A DNA stretch of 64,000 nucleotides from Halorubellus litoreus (GTDB lineage Archaea; Halobacteriota; Halobacteria; Halobacteriales; Natrialbaceae), in NCBI RefSeq assembly GCF_037081675.1, contig NZ_JAZAQL010000002.1, positions 1,178,001 through 1,242,000 of the forward strand, in the 5' to 3' direction. Below the pieces are notes generated by a model. The model searched no databases, was not told the DNA's origin, and saw only the letters and a program-made list of their open reading frames with translations. Below, in pieces: positions 8,843 through 17,948 of the stretch. Numbering within the stretch: the first letter of the stretch is position 1; the number at the start of each line of letters is the position of its first letter. Made by a program: the position numbers and the translations under genes.

Positions 8843-10474
8843 CTACGCGAGCAGTTCCTTGAACCGGTTCGTTCCCGCGTCCGTCCCGGCGACGATGAGG
8901 TCGTCCTCCGCGCGGATCTCCGTGTCCGGCCCGACGTCCGTGTGGAGCTCGCCGTCCCGTTCCAATGCGACGACGGTACACCCGGTTCGTGACCGGACGA
9001 GCGCGTCCGCCAGCGTCTGGCCCGCCAGCCCCGGCGCTTTCGTCCGCACGACCTCTATCTGCGTGTTCAGGGAGATGACGTCCTCCTCGAGGACTTCCGA
9101 GGCGACCATCCGGCCGGTGACGGTTGCGAGCGAGAGCACGTAGTCCGCGCCGGCGCGGTACATCTTCTTCGTCGTCTCCACCTCCTCGGCGCGACAGAGG
9201 ATCTCCACGGAGTCGCTGCGGTCGCGCGCGACGAGCGTCGCGAACTCCGCGGCGGTGTCGTCCGGGAGCGCGAGGATGAGCGACCGTGCGTCGTGGATAC
9301 CCGCACGCTCCAGGGCCTCGGCGTCCGTTGCGTCACCGACGACGTCAACGCCCTCCTTGTCCTCGACGTCGAGGACGGTGTACGAGAGGCCGGCGTCGTC
9401 GAACGCGGCCGCGATCCGCTGGCCGACCTCGCCGTAGCCGGCGACGATGGTCTCGCCGTGCTCGACGCGCCGCGACTCGGTGAGCGTCAGCTCCTTCGCT
9501 CGTTCGAGCGCGCGCTCCTCGCCGGAGACCAGGAGGACGGTCCCGGATTCGATGCGGCGCTGGGGGTCCGGCGGTGATTCGAAGTCGCCGTCGAACCACG
9601 CGCCGATGACGTTCACGCCCGCTTGCTCGCGGAGCCCGCTCTCCGCGAGGGTCTTCCCGACGATCTCGCTCCCGCGATGGATGGGGAACTCGACGATGTC
9701 GAACTGGTCGCCGATCTCGATGGCGGCGCCGACGTCCGCGGTGAGCGCGGCCGCGACCTTGTTCGCGAGGCTCTCCCCGAGGATGGCGCGGGGCGACAGG
9801 ACGACGTCGGCGCCGGCGAGCTCGTGGTAGCGGACGCTCTCGGGTTCCTCGACGATGCTGACGAGCGGCACGTCCTCGGAGATGTCGCGCGCGCCGAGGA
9901 CGATGCTGGCGTCGACCTGGTCGGAGACGTCCGCGACGAGTGCGCGTGCGTCGGCGAGGTTCGCCGCGCGGAGTCCGCGCTCGGTGTCGGGGTCGTCGTG
10001 GATGACGTCGTAGCCGCCTTCGACGAGCGCCTGGGCGTTCTCGCGGTCCGGTTCGACGATGACGTAGGGTACGTCGACGGCGTCGAGTTCGGCGACGAGC
10101 GGGTCGACGCGCGTCGTGTACGTGCAGATGACGACGTGGTCGGTGACGTCGTCCGGGAGCGTGGTCGGAACGCTCGTGGAGATGGCTTCCTCGAACAGCG
10201 GGAACACGAGGACGGGGAGTGCGAGGAAGATGAGGACGACCCCGGTGAGGTCCATGACGATGACGAGGACGTTCATCTCGGGGGTCTGCCACGGCGAGTC
10301 CGACCCGAACCCGGTCGTGGTGAACGTCTCGACGACGACCTGGAGCGCGTGGAGGAACGTCCGGGGACGGCCCTCTATCGCGTTCATCCCGTAGTAGTAG
10401 AGGCCGGCGTACGCGAGCATGACGGCGGCCAGCCCGACGAGGTAGTACGCGGTTCGTTGCCGCCAGGTGTCCAT
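8843..10474 (-). CDS. Potassium channel with two RCK (TrkA-N/TrkA-C) modules
   Basis: A 543-residue protein. TM helices lie at about 9-29 and 66-91, flanking a pore loop with the selectivity filter TTTGFG (52-57). The first RCK domain starts at about 112 (VVICTYTTRVDPLVAEL) with a TrkA-C segment around 260-330, and a second one starts at about 340 (ETIVAGYGEVGQRIAAAF) with its TrkA-C segment at the C-terminus. The second has the Rossmann GxGxxG, while the first has a degenerate Gly motif, so ligand binding may differ. It should gate K+ flow at the cytoplasmic membrane, central to osmotic balance in a salt-in halophile. The channel carries both RCK modules in one chain rather than a separate TrkA. 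Confidence 0.9.
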   Translation of the reverse strand: MDTWRQRTAYYLVGLAAVMLAYAGLYYYGMNAIEGRPRTFLHALQVVVETFTTTGFGSDSPWQTPEMNVLVIVMDLTGVVLIFLALPVLVFPLFEEAISTSVPTTLPDDVTDHVVICTYTTRVDPLVAELDAVDVPYVIVEPDRENAQALVEGGYDVIHDDPDTERGLRAANLADARALVADVSDQVDASIVLGARDISEDVPLVSIVEEPESVRYHELAGADVVLSPRAILGESLANKVAAALTADVGAAIEIGDQFDIVEFPIHRGSEIVGKTLAESGLREQAGVNVIGAWFDGDFESPPDPQRRIESGTVLLVSGEERALERAKELTLTESRRVEHGETIVAGYGEVGQRIAAAFDDAGLSYTVLDVEDKEGVDVVGDATDAEALERAGIHDARSLILALPDDTAAEFATLVARDRSDSVEILCRAEEVETTKKMYRAGADYVLSLATVTGRMVASEVLEEDVISLNTQIEVVRTKAPGLAGQTLADALVRSRTGCTVVALERDGELHTDVGPDTEIRAEDDLIVAGTDAGTNRFKELLA

Positions 10475-10553
10475 GGTGAGTGTACCAGACGGCGTCGCCT
10501 AAACGGTTCCGGGAGATGTCCCGGTCACGGCACCGAGTCGAGTCGCGTCGCTG

Positions 10554-11213
10554 TCAGAAGCCGCGGAGTTTTCGGGTGGCGAGCCAGATGGCCCAGCCGC
10601 CGAGCGCGAGCGCGCCGACGAACTCGGGGACGGCGAAGTACGTCCACGTGTCGCCGTCGCCCGTGAACACCATCGCCTCGAGGATGATCCAGACGACCCA
10701 CTGGACGGCGTACAGGTTCGCGAGCCACATCGTCAGGACGCCCGCCCGCTTGTCGTCCGCGAGCGCCATGCCGGAGCCGTGAATCCAGGGGGCGATGGCG
10801 ATGGAGAAGAACAGGAGGACGGCGAACAGGAAGTGGAACTGGTCGAACGGTGCGGCGGCGGCGTCGGATTCGAGGAACGCGACGCCGACGCCGGACATGC
10901 AGACGAGCGCGAACCCGAACCAGCCTGCGCCGACGCGTTCGAGCGTGTTCCGGGCGTCCATCCAGAGGAGTGCGACGAACGGGAGCCCGAGGATGCCGCC
11001 GGCGAACAGGCCGCCGTTGAACAGCAGCCACGCGAGCTGGTTCGAGGACCCGAGCGCGAGGAGGCCGAGTCCGGTCGATTCGCCCATGCTCGAGAGCGAG
11101 CGCGTCGCCCACGAGTACTTGGGGTCGACGAGCGTCGCGAGGAACACGAGACCGATAGATGCGGCAGGTGCCGCGAAGCCAAAGTACGCGAGGGTTCGAC
11201 GAAGACGTGTCAT
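10554..11213 (-). CDS. DUF998-type integral membrane protein
   Basis: A 219-residue protein with about six hydrophobic helices and short loops. The N-terminal RRTLAYFGFAAPAASIG followed by a loop with YSWATRSLSSMGE matches the pattern of the DUF998 family of small multi-pass proteins. Function is not known. I chose ATG 11213 (MTRLRRT) because the 22 upstream codons are not family-like. The 79-bp gap to the potassium-channel gene on the same strand leaves room for separate regulation. Confidence 0.75.
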   Translation of the reverse strand: MTRLRRTLAYFGFAAPAASIGLVFLATLVDPKYSWATRSLSSMGESTGLGLLALGSSNQLAWLLFNGGLFAGGILGLPFVALLWMDARNTLERVGAGWFGFALVCMSGVGVAFLESDAAAAPFDQFHFLFAVLLFFSIAIAPWIHGSGMALADDKRAGVLTMWLANLYAVQWVVWIILEAMVFTGDGDTWTYFAVPEFVGALALGGWAIWLATRKLRGF

Positions 11214-11400
11214 CGACTCTCCGTTGAGCCCGGACTGGGAAAAAGTTGATTGCCGACAGTCGGTAAGAATTACGTTCAATGCGCGTCGAATGCCAGAATC
11301 GAAATCGCGGCGTGTCGACGCTGGGGCGGGTCGTCGCAGCGGCGACCCTCACTGTCTAGGATGCCCGTCGAAGACCGTCTGCGGGCACGGTTCGGGTGTC

Positions 11401-11628
11401 ATGGACGAAGCACTTGAGGTCGTCGAACTGGTCGCAGATTCGGGACTCGAAGAGGCGTTCGCGTGGGTGCTACGCATCGTCGGCATCCTCTGTCTGCTCG
11501 CCGGCCTCGGCCTCTGGCTCGGCGGGTTCATGAACCTCCTCTGGATGCCCGCACTCCTCATCGCGCTCGGGGTGTTCCTGCTCGTCGCCCCGCAGGTCCT
11601 GCTGTTCGTCGCCGAACTCACCGGCTGA
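11401..11628 (+). CDS. Small two-TM membrane protein
   Basis: A 75-residue protein with an acidic N-terminal helix (MDEALEVVELVADSG) and two hydrophobic helices from about 22 to 68. No known family was recognised. Its last codons and stop lie at the beginning of a 38-bp tandem repeat (11624-11710), so the stop codon is copied downstream. Confidence 0.6.
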   Translation: MDEALEVVELVADSGLEEAFAWVLRIVGILCLLAGLGLWLGGFMNLLWMPALLIALGVFLLVAPQVLLFVAELTG

Positions 11629-11710
11629 CGGCAGGACGGCCGACCGATACCCACATCGCGCGCTGACGGCAGGACGGCTGACCGATACCCACATCGCGCG
11701 CTGACGGCAG
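11624..11710 (+). repeat. 38-bp tandem repeat starting at the stop codon of the upstream gene
   Basis: Copies begin at 11624 and 11662, with a partial third at 11700. Each begins GCTGACGGCAG, so the TGA stop of the 75-residue protein gene is inside the first unit and repeated in the next two. The first two copies differ at about one position. Confidence 0.8.
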
Positions 11711-11783
11711 CTCGTCCCTGCGGCACCGGCAGTCGGTTCCCGGTACGCGAACGTCTTTGGTCGTGGTCCTCGGACCCGTCGGT

Positions 11784-12134
11784 ATGTCCGGAATCGTGTT
11801 CTTCGGGTGCGAGGACTACGAGTCGACCGCCGAGTTCTACGTCGAGGAGGTCGGCGCCGAGGTGTGGCTGGAGCAGTCCGCGTGCACCATCCTGCGGTAC
11901 GACAACCTCCTGTTCGGGTTCTGTGCGAGCGACGAGACGGAGACCGACGGTGTCCTGACGTTCGTGACCGAGGACCGCGAGGGCGTCGACGCGTTCTACG
12001 AGCGGTTCGCGGACCGTGCGCGCGGCGAACCGGAGGTCAACGAGGCGTTCGACATCTACCAGTTCTTCGCGACGGACCCCGATGGACGGAAGATGGAGTT
12101 CCAGACGTTCCTGCACGAGACGGACCCGGTCTGA
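11784..12134 (+). CDS. VOC (glyoxalase/bleomycin-resistance fold) protein
   Basis: A 116-residue single-domain protein with the beta-alpha-beta-beta-beta pattern of the vicinal oxygen chelate superfamily: MSGIVFFGCEDYESTAEFYVEEVG at the start and FATDPDGRKMEFQTF near the end, where Glu is a typical metal ligand. Members act as dioxygenases, glyoxalases or resistance proteins; the substrate cannot be predicted. I chose the ATG at 11784 because the nine upstream codons (MVVVLGPVG) lie in the probable promoter. Confidence 0.75.
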   Translation: MSGIVFFGCEDYESTAEFYVEEVGAEVWLEQSACTILRYDNLLFGFCASDETETDGVLTFVTEDREGVDAFYERFADRARGEPEVNEAFDIYQFFATDPDGRKMEFQTFLHETDPV

Positions 12135-12191
12135 GGGCCACCCTCGGAGTTTTTGGTAAGCCTAAAGTCGGCGCGCAGGCTAGCCGAGGCC

Positions 12192-12965
12192 ATGACAGAC
12201 AGCGACGACGCGGCCGAGGACGCGACAGCGAGTACGGACGACGCGACCACCGACGACGCCGGCCACGAGTCGGCGCCGTACACGTTCGACGACCTGGCGG
12301 TCGTGATGGGGACGTACAACGAGGAGGCCGCCATCGGCACCGTGCTCGACGACATCGACCGCGTGACCGACGGGAAGGCGGAGGTCGTCTGCGTGGACGG
12401 CTCGGACGACCGCACGCCCGAGATAGCGCGCGAGAAGGGCGCGACCGTCATCGAGCAGGAACCGCAGGGGTACGGCGTCGCGGTCCGCGAAGCCGTCCTG
12501 ACGCCGAACCGTCCGGTCGTCGTCACGACCGACTGCGACGACACGTACCCGATGGACGCCCTCCCGCGGTTCCTCGAGAAAGTGAACGAGGGCTACGACG
12601 TCGTCTCCGGCGATCGCCTCTATCACGGCGCGGACGCGATGCCGGCGTTCAACCGCTTCGGGAACCACGCGTTCGCCGTGCTCGCGAGCGTCCTGATGGG
12701 GACGCGCGTCCACGACACCACGACCGGGATGCGCGCGTACCGCCGCGACGTCCTCCAGGACATCGTCTGGACGACGAACACGGCGCTCTCCGCGGAACTC
12801 CTCATCCGGCCCGCGATGCGCGGCTACGACGTCGTCGAGATACCCATCACGTACGGCGAGCGCGCCGGCGAGACGAAACTCGACCCCATCCAGGGCGGGT
12901 GGGAGATCGGCACCGGCATCCTCAGGGTGTGCCTGGAGGAACGGAGCCGCCGGCTGTTCGACTGA
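12192..12965 (+). CDS. GT2 family glycosyltransferase (dolichyl-phosphate hexosyltransferase-like)
   Basis: A 257-residue protein. After ~30 disordered acidic residues it has VVMGTYNEEAAIGTVLDDI (about 37-55), the nucleotide-binding start of GT-A fold enzymes, VVCVDGSDDRTPEIA, and the metal-binding DCD at 114-116. TTTGMRAYRRDVL and the C-terminal ITYGERAGETKL are typical of dolichyl-phosphate sugar synthases such as DPM1 and archaeal AglJ-like enzymes. No C-terminal TM domain is present, so it is cytoplasmic or peripheral. It likely charges dolichyl phosphate for S-layer or pilin N-glycosylation. AglJ is possible, but the gene is not in a visible agl cluster, so no symbol is given. Confidence 0.8.
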   Translation: MTDSDDAAEDATASTDDATTDDAGHESAPYTFDDLAVVMGTYNEEAAIGTVLDDIDRVTDGKAEVVCVDGSDDRTPEIAREKGATVIEQEPQGYGVAVREAVLTPNRPVVVTTDCDDTYPMDALPRFLEKVNEGYDVVSGDRLYHGADAMPAFNRFGNHAFAVLASVLMGTRVHDTTTGMRAYRRDVLQDIVWTTNTALSAELLIRPAMRGYDVVEIPITYGERAGETKLDPIQGGWEIGTGILRVCLEERSRRLFD

Positions 12966-13042
12966 GACGCGTCGGTTGGAAGACGGGAGAATCGAGGGGG
13001 TTCGGGGGTCGGGGATGAAGCGAATGCTACTGCCGCGTCGCG

Positions 13043-14017
13043 TCAGCGTTCGACGATGGTGCCGCCGGCGCCGACCGCCACCGCGGACTCGCCGCCGAGC
13101 AGGACCACTGCTTTCAGGTTCTGGCCCGTCGGCGTCGCGTCCGCCGTCCACTTCTCGGCGTCGCGGTCGTAGACCTTCCCGCCGCCGCCGACGACGTACC
13201 CGGTGTCGGTGCCGGCGACCTCGATGTCGCGCTGACCCGCGTCGCCCGTATCCGAGCGAATCCACTCCGAGCCGTTCCAGTGGAAGATGGTGCCGCCGCC
13301 GCCGGAGACCCAGACGTCGTCGAAGCCGTCGGAGTCGACGCCGTAGAAGTTGTGGTTCGCGTTCTCGATGCCGAGCTTGTCCCACGTCGCGCCGTCGCGC
13401 GTGTACAGCACCGTCTGGTTCCCGTCGACGATGTGTCCGGACGTGGCGTCGTGGAAGTCCACCGCGTTGATCGCCGACCCGGACGCGGGCGTCGTGTACT
13501 CCCAGGTCTGAGATTCGCCGTTCTCGAAGCTGTAGTACAGCTTCCCGCTATCGCCCGCGACGTAGACGTTCGCCTCGCCCGCGCGGCCGGTGACGGAGAC
13601 GTCGTTGAAGTTGTTCGTGACGTCCATCGGCGCGGAGTGGCTCTGGAGCGTGCCGGTCTCGACGTCGTACTCGCCGATGGCACCGCTGGAACCGACGAAC
13701 CAGAGGCGCTTCCCGTCGTCCGTGACGTCCGCGCCGTACAGCGAGTTCCCGTTCCCCGTCGGGCCGCCGTCGAGCACCTTCACGTAGCCCTTCGGCGTGC
13801 GTTCGAGCACGACCCCGCCCGCGCCGACCGCGTACACGCCCGCGGCGGTCTCCTCCACGTCGTACAGCGTGCTGCCCGTCGGCGACTCTCGCATCGCCCA
13901 CCCGGACTCGGGGCCCTCGCTGTCGGCTGCGCTCGCGGCGCCCGCGAACGTCGCGGAGGCGACCGCGGCACCGAGCGTCTTCAGCGCGCTACGTCGCGTG
14001 AGGGTACGTTCCGTCAT
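13043..14017 (-). CDS. Tat-exported beta-propeller protein (YCF48/WD-like repeats)
   Basis: A 324-residue protein with a Tat signal: RR at 8-9 in TRRSALKTLG, a hydrophobic stretch ending at AASA (about 30). The rest is made of repeats of about 45 residues with blades such as YAVGAGGVVLERT, LWFVGSSGAIGEYD, VYVAGDSGKLYYS, VWVSGGGGTIFHW and GYVVGGGGKVYDR, typical of YCF48/BNR-type beta-propellers. It should fold in the cytoplasm and act outside the membrane, as a binding or assembly factor. A palindromic TATA element (GGATTTAATCC) lies at about 14055-14063, 38-46 nt before the start. Confidence 0.8.
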   Translation of the reverse strand: MTERTLTRRSALKTLGAAVASATFAGAASAADSEGPESGWAMRESPTGSTLYDVEETAAGVYAVGAGGVVLERTPKGYVKVLDGGPTGNGNSLYGADVTDDGKRLWFVGSSGAIGEYDVETGTLQSHSAPMDVTNNFNDVSVTGRAGEANVYVAGDSGKLYYSFENGESQTWEYTTPASGSAINAVDFHDATSGHIVDGNQTVLYTRDGATWDKLGIENANHNFYGVDSDGFDDVWVSGGGGTIFHWNGSEWIRSDTGDAGQRDIEVAGTDTGYVVGGGGKVYDRDAEKWTADATPTGQNLKAVVLLGGESAVAVGAGGTIVER

Positions 14018-14394
14018 CGGAGTTCACCCGGTCGCCCGTGAGTGGCGGGAGGAGGATTAAATCCCGAGACAGATTGCGGGAATTTACGACAATTAGTTCG
14101 TTTTATCACCGTTCCGTCCCTCGTTTTACTTCGTTCACGACCGTTCAACGCGTGAACTCGCGTGGACGGTCTCGACGGTTCATATGGGTCCGACCAGTAG
14201 GAGGGACCGGAGGCGGAAGCCTCCCCCCACGGAGCGGTCGTCCACTCCCCCCGGGCGACCGCACGTCAGAGGCACCCCGCTCAGGGCACGCCCTCCACTC
14301 CCCCCTCATCCACCCCTCTCCCACTGGCGACCGCGCCAGGATTCCCCCCTCTCGTCGCACACCTCGGAAGCGACAGCGCTCGCGACCGCAGGAC
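14018..14394. other. Intergenic region with one perfect hairpin
   Basis: No gene is convincing here. The left part is AT-rich and holds the promoter of the beta-propeller gene. At 14209-14224 there is a perfect hairpin with 6-bp arms GGAGGC/GCCTCC and a GGAA loop, followed by a run of C. The right part is C-rich and probably only carries the end of the MoaB-like transcription unit. Confidence 0.5.
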
Positions 14395-15096
14395 TCAGTC
14401 GTCGGGACCGGCGCTCGCGAGCCCGACGAGGTGCCCGAGGACGGCCACGAGCAGCGTGATGCCGGTCGTCGCCGCGGACTCGCTCCCCGGGAGGACGACG
14501 ACGACCGCCTCGTCGACGGTGCCGGCGGTCGCGCGCGAGAGCATCCCCATCTCGCCGACCGCGTCGACCGACCGCCGTCGGAACTCCTCGCCGAACCCGG
14601 TGAGGTGCTTGTCGAACAGCGGTTCGACCGCCTCCGGCGTCACGTCGTCCGGCGTCACGCCCGTCCCGCCGGTGGTGACGACGACGTCGACGTCGTCCCG
14701 GTTCACGAGGCGGGCGACCGCTCCCTGCACGCCGTCGAAGTCGTCGCGGACGAGCTCTCGCGTCGCGACCTCGTGGCCGTCGTCTTCGAGTGCGGTCGCG
14801 ATGGCGTCGCCACTCGGGTCGTCGTCGAGGTTCCGGGACGACGACACCGTCACGACCGCCGCCCCGACGCCCGTCGCATCGTCAGCGTGGTGGCCGTGGT
14901 CGCTGGCGTGGTCGTGGCCGTGGTCGTCGTCCGCGGCGTGGTCGCTGGCGTGGTCGTGGCCGCGTTCGTCGTCCGCGGCGTGGTCGTCGTCCGCGGCGTG
15001 GTCGTGGCCGCGTTCGCTGTCCGCGACGTGGTCACCGGCGTGCTCGCCGTCGCCGCCCGTCGACGTCGGTTCCTGGCCGCGTTCACCGTCGGTCAT
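14395..15096 (-). CDS. MoaB/Mog-family molybdopterin-binding protein with His/Asp-rich N-terminal extension
   Basis: A 233-residue protein. From about residue 84 to the end it has the MoCF domain (AAVVTVSSSRNLDDDPSG, then VVVTTGGTGVTPDDVTPEAV and LPGSESA), which adenylates molybdopterin or binds it before metal insertion. Residues about 25-80 are a repeated His/Asp tract (units such as HDHASDH), which could bind Zn, Ni, Cu or Mo. Normal MoaB proteins are about 165-175 residues and lack this tract. The start MTDGERGQ at 15096 is preferred to an ATG 42 nt upstream. Repeat units differ by a few bases and are in frame, showing duplication followed by drift. Confidence 0.8.
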   Translation of the reverse strand: MTDGERGQEPTSTGGDGEHAGDHVADSERGHDHAADDDHAADDERGHDHASDHAADDDHGHDHASDHGHHADDATGVGAAVVTVSSSRNLDDDPSGDAIATALEDDGHEVATRELVRDDFDGVQGAVARLVNRDDVDVVVTTGGTGVTPDDVTPEAVEPLFDKHLTGFGEEFRRRSVDAVGEMGMLSRATAGTVDEAVVVVLPGSESAATTGITLLVAVLGHLVGLASAGPDD

Positions 15097-15212
15097 GTCT
15101 CGCGCGTTCCCCGCGGACCGACGTAAGCCCTCCGCCAAGACCGGGTGTGCATCGGCGACGGGATGCTGCCGGGGTCGGAACGTTCTTGCATCGACCGCGT
15201 GACGCTCCGCGC

Positions 15213-16262
15213 ATGAAGGCGGTCCAGTTCACCGAGCACGGCGACCGCGACGTCATCGAGTACGGCGAGTTCCCCGACCCCGAGGTCGGCCCCGAGGACG
15301 TCCTCGTGGACGTGAAGGCGGGGGCGCTGAATCATCTGGACGTGTGGACGCGCCAGGGCCTCGGCGCGACCGGGCGCCTCGACCTGGAGATGCCGCACGT
15401 GCCGGGGAGCGACATGGCGGGCGTCGTCGAAGCGGTCGGCGACGACGTCACGCGCTTCTCTCCGGGCGACCACGTCGCGCTGCTGGCGGGCGTCTCGTGC
15501 GGGACGTGCGAGTTCTGTCGCCGCGGCGAGCCGACGCTCTGCGAGACGTATCACGTCATCGGCGAGCACACCCAGGGCGTGCACGCCGAGCAGGCCGCGG
15601 TCCACGAGGACCAGCTCGCGCCCGTCCCCGACCACGTGGACTTCGCGACGGCGGCCGCGGCACCGCTCGTCTTCCAGACGGCGTGGCGGATGCTCCTCGA
15701 GCGCGGCGAGCTCCAGTCCGGCGAGCGCGTGCTCGTCCTCGGCGCGTCGGGCGGCGTCGGGCACGCCGCGGTCCAGGTCGCGGCGGACGCGGGCGCGGAG
15801 GTGTACGCGACCGCCTCGACCGACGAGAAGCTGGAGTACGCTCGCGACTGTGGCGCGGACCACGTCGTGAACTACGAGGAGGAGTCGTTCTCCGAGGCGA
15901 TCCGCGAGCAGACCGGGGAGCGTGGCGTCGACGTCGTCGTCGACCACATCGGCGCGGCGACGTGGTACGACTCCCTGAAGAGCCTCGCGAAGGGCGGCCG
16001 CATCGTGACGTGTGGTGCGACCACGGGCCCGCGCCCGGAGACGCACATCGGCCGCATCTTCTGGAACCAGCTGGACGTGCGTGGGTCGACGATGGCGAGT
16101 CACGGGAGCGCGGAGCGCGCGCTCTCGAAGGTGTGGGACGGGACGTTCGAACCGCGGGTCCGGGAGACGCTCCCGATGAGCGAGACGGCGCGAGCGCACG
16201 AGCTCCTCGAGAACCGTGAGGGCTTTGGCAAGGTGGTCGTAATCCCGGATAGTGAGCGCTGA
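15213..16262 (+). CDS. Zinc-binding alcohol dehydrogenase / quinone oxidoreductase (MDR family)
   Basis: A 349-residue enzyme. GroES-like N-domain with GALNHLDVWTRQG; the four structural zinc Cys are C96, C99, C102 and C110 (SCGTCEFCRRGEPTLC). The NADP-binding motif GASGGVGHAAVQ lies at about 170. The zinc-ligand His of the catalytic site is less clear, so it may be a quinone-oxidoreductase-type enzyme with the structural zinc only. The substrate is unknown. It overlaps the next gene by 11 nt, indicating co-translation. Confidence 0.85.
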   Translation: MKAVQFTEHGDRDVIEYGEFPDPEVGPEDVLVDVKAGALNHLDVWTRQGLGATGRLDLEMPHVPGSDMAGVVEAVGDDVTRFSPGDHVALLAGVSCGTCEFCRRGEPTLCETYHVIGEHTQGVHAEQAAVHEDQLAPVPDHVDFATAAAAPLVFQTAWRMLLERGELQSGERVLVLGASGGVGHAAVQVAADAGAEVYATASTDEKLEYARDCGADHVVNYEEESFSEAIREQTGERGVDVVVDHIGAATWYDSLKSLAKGGRIVTCGATTGPRPETHIGRIFWNQLDVRGSTMASHGSAERALSKVWDGTFEPRVRETLPMSETARAHELLENREGFGKVVVIPDSER

Positions 16263-16545
16263 CGACGACGGGTACACGCACCGGCCGGGTGCGGCCCGTG
16301 AATCCGACGACGACGGCGACCGCGGCGAGGACCTGCAGGGCGCGCATCCGGAGGCCGCGGACCGGAGCGTCGGCTCCCGCGGATGGGTCCTCCTGGGCGT
16401 GCTCGCGTTCTCCCTCATCGGCGCGCCGCTACTCATCCTCTTCCGGCCGCCGTCGCTGCCGTACTGGGCGGCGTTGCTCGCGCTCCCGATGCTCCCCGCG
16501 ATACTGCTGGGTGCGGTCGGCGTGTGGGCGACGACGCGACCGTGA
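16252..16545 (+). CDS. Small two-TM protein, overlaps upstream dehydrogenase gene
   Basis: A 97-residue protein starting with GTG inside the end of the dehydrogenase gene (11-nt overlap). The first ~42 residues are acidic and disordered; two TM helices follow (about 44-63 and 70-93). No family was recognised. The overlap suggests translational coupling. Confidence 0.6.
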   Translation: MSADDDGYTHRPGAARESDDDGDRGEDLQGAHPEAADRSVGSRGWVLLGVLAFSLIGAPLLILFRPPSLPYWAALLALPMLPAILLGAVGVWATTRP

Positions 16546-16654
16546 GCGGGTCTCGCATGGTCGGAACTCGTCGGTTTCGTCGAACGGGTAGGGGTGAGAG
16601 AGGGGAGTCGCCGTTGTGGGATGACAGCGACGGGTGCGGTGAGGTCCGGTCTCG

Positions 16655-16984
16655 CTAGCAGAGTGCGGCCGGTGGGCCGTCGAACTCGCGTTCGATGCGG
16701 TCGACGATCGCCACGGAGAGGGCGACGTCGGCGTCCGGCGTCCCGTCCTCGCCCGCGTAGTCCAGGAGGGCGCAGCGCAGCCGCCAGGCTTCGAACGCTG
16801 TGAACCGCGCGTCGTCTCCTTCGAGCTTTTCGGCGGCCTCGAGCGCCCACCACGGCTGTTCGTCGGCGTCGGCGTCCTCGTCGAGGAGGTGCGCGAGCAC
16901 GACGTGGTGGACGACCCAGGCTTCGGCTCGCGAGAGCACGAGACGGTTCGTCGGCGGTTGGTTCGGGACGGTATCAGTCGACAC
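16655..16984 (-). CDS. Small helical haloarchaeal protein, unknown function
   Basis: A 109-residue acidic protein with no signal peptide or TM segment. The middle part (LSRAEAWVVHHVVLAHLL, FTAFEAWRLRCALLDY) reads as paired amphipathic helices and recurs in haloarchaea (DUF7853-like in my recollection). It has a Cys at the extreme C-terminus. No function is known. Confidence 0.6.
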   Translation of the reverse strand: MSTDTVPNQPPTNRLVLSRAEAWVVHHVVLAHLLDEDADADEQPWWALEAAEKLEGDDARFTAFEAWRLRCALLDYAGEDGTPDADVALSVAIVDRIEREFDGPPAALC

Positions 16985-17321
16985 TTGCTGTCACGAGGCC
17001 GTGGGCCTCACGTGTCAGTACGACGGACACCCTCATAAGCATTGGTATGTGTTAACAAGCCACGCACAACCGGGATGGAGTTATCTACCCCCGCCCCCGA
17101 CCGTCGGGTCGACTGAGACGCCTGCGTACGATTCACGTGGGATTATCGACGCCCAGGACGCGTCGCGAATCCGGAACCGCCCGGCGAACGCGAACGCAGT
17201 CGCTCCAGCGGACAGGTCACCCTCGGAGAACGAACGGAAGGAAGCAGTTATTCGACCGACACAGACCACTTCCCCCGACAGTCGACTACTCGACCAGACG
17301 AGACCGATCTCGCACAGTCGA
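16985..17321. other. Intergenic region with a 36-bp-period repeat at the end of idi
   Basis: No gene seen. The left side contains the promoter of the 109-residue protein gene. At the right end a 16-bp sequence (CAGTCGACTACTCGAC) occurs at 17279-17294 and again at 17315-17330, where it overlaps the idi stop codon. Between them lies a short hairpin (GCGAGA/TCTCGT on the minus strand) that may terminate idi transcription. Confidence 0.6.
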
Positions 17322-17903
17322 CTACTCGACGTCGCGACGCATCGCGATCTCGAACCACGGGCAGAGCCGGAGCTGGCGGTAGAACTCGGGTTCCTCGTGG
17401 AGGCGCTCGTACGGCACCCACATGAGGCCGCCGACCTCCTCGGGGTTCGGGTCGAGTTCGGTGTCGTGCAGCGTCGCCTGCAGGACCGCGCAGACCTCGT
17501 GCTCGACGCCCGCGTTCTCGAAGTAGCGCTTGTACTCGAAGCGGTCGGTGACGCGGAGGTCGTCGTACTGGTCGGGCGTGATACCGAGTTCGTCGTCGAG
17601 CCGCTGGCGGGTCGCCTCCTCCTGGGTCTCGCCCTCGCGAGGATGGGAGGCGACGGTGCCGTCCCACCACGTCCCCCACAGGCGCTTGCCGGGGGCGCGC
17701 TGCGCGAGGAGGATGCGGTCGTTCTCGTCGAACAGGAGCGCCGTGAACGCGCGATGCCGGATGCCGTCGCCAGTGTGCGCGTCCAGGCGGTTGACGAGGC
17801 CCTGCGGTTCGTCGTCGGCGTCGACCGCGATGACGTCCTGCGAGGCGTTCTCGTGCTCGAGGTCCCCGCCGGCAGCGTCGGCGGGCGAATCGGGTGCGCT
17901 CAT
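17322..17903 (-). CDS. idi: Isopentenyl-diphosphate delta-isomerase, type 1 (Nudix)
   Basis: A 193-residue Nudix protein converting IPP to DMAPP, needed for archaeal isoprenoid lipids. Family marks are HRAFTALLFDENDRILLAQRAP, WGTWWDGTVASHP and the modified Nudix helix REGETQEEATRQRLDDELGI, plus CPWF near the C-terminus. The active-site Cys seen in bacterial enzymes (NTCCSHP) is replaced by DGTVASHP, a variant I associate with haloarchaeal homologues, so a related Nudix substrate remains possible. The start MSAPDSPAD at 17903 is chosen because upstream sequence is intergenic element. Confidence 0.78.
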   Translation of the reverse strand: MSAPDSPADAAGGDLEHENASQDVIAVDADDEPQGLVNRLDAHTGDGIRHRAFTALLFDENDRILLAQRAPGKRLWGTWWDGTVASHPREGETQEEATRQRLDDELGITPDQYDDLRVTDRFEYKRYFENAGVEHEVCAVLQATLHDTELDPNPEEVGGLMWVPYERLHEEPEFYRQLRLCPWFEIAMRRDVE

Positions 17904-17948
17904 ACCTGGCAGGACGCGAACCGAAGTGAAACCACCTTCGAATCTCGA

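Noticed and set aside
14145..14360. 71-codon minus-strand ORF in the gap before the MoaB gene
   Set aside because: Arg/Pro/Gly-rich shadow-like composition, no TATA box or family resemblance.
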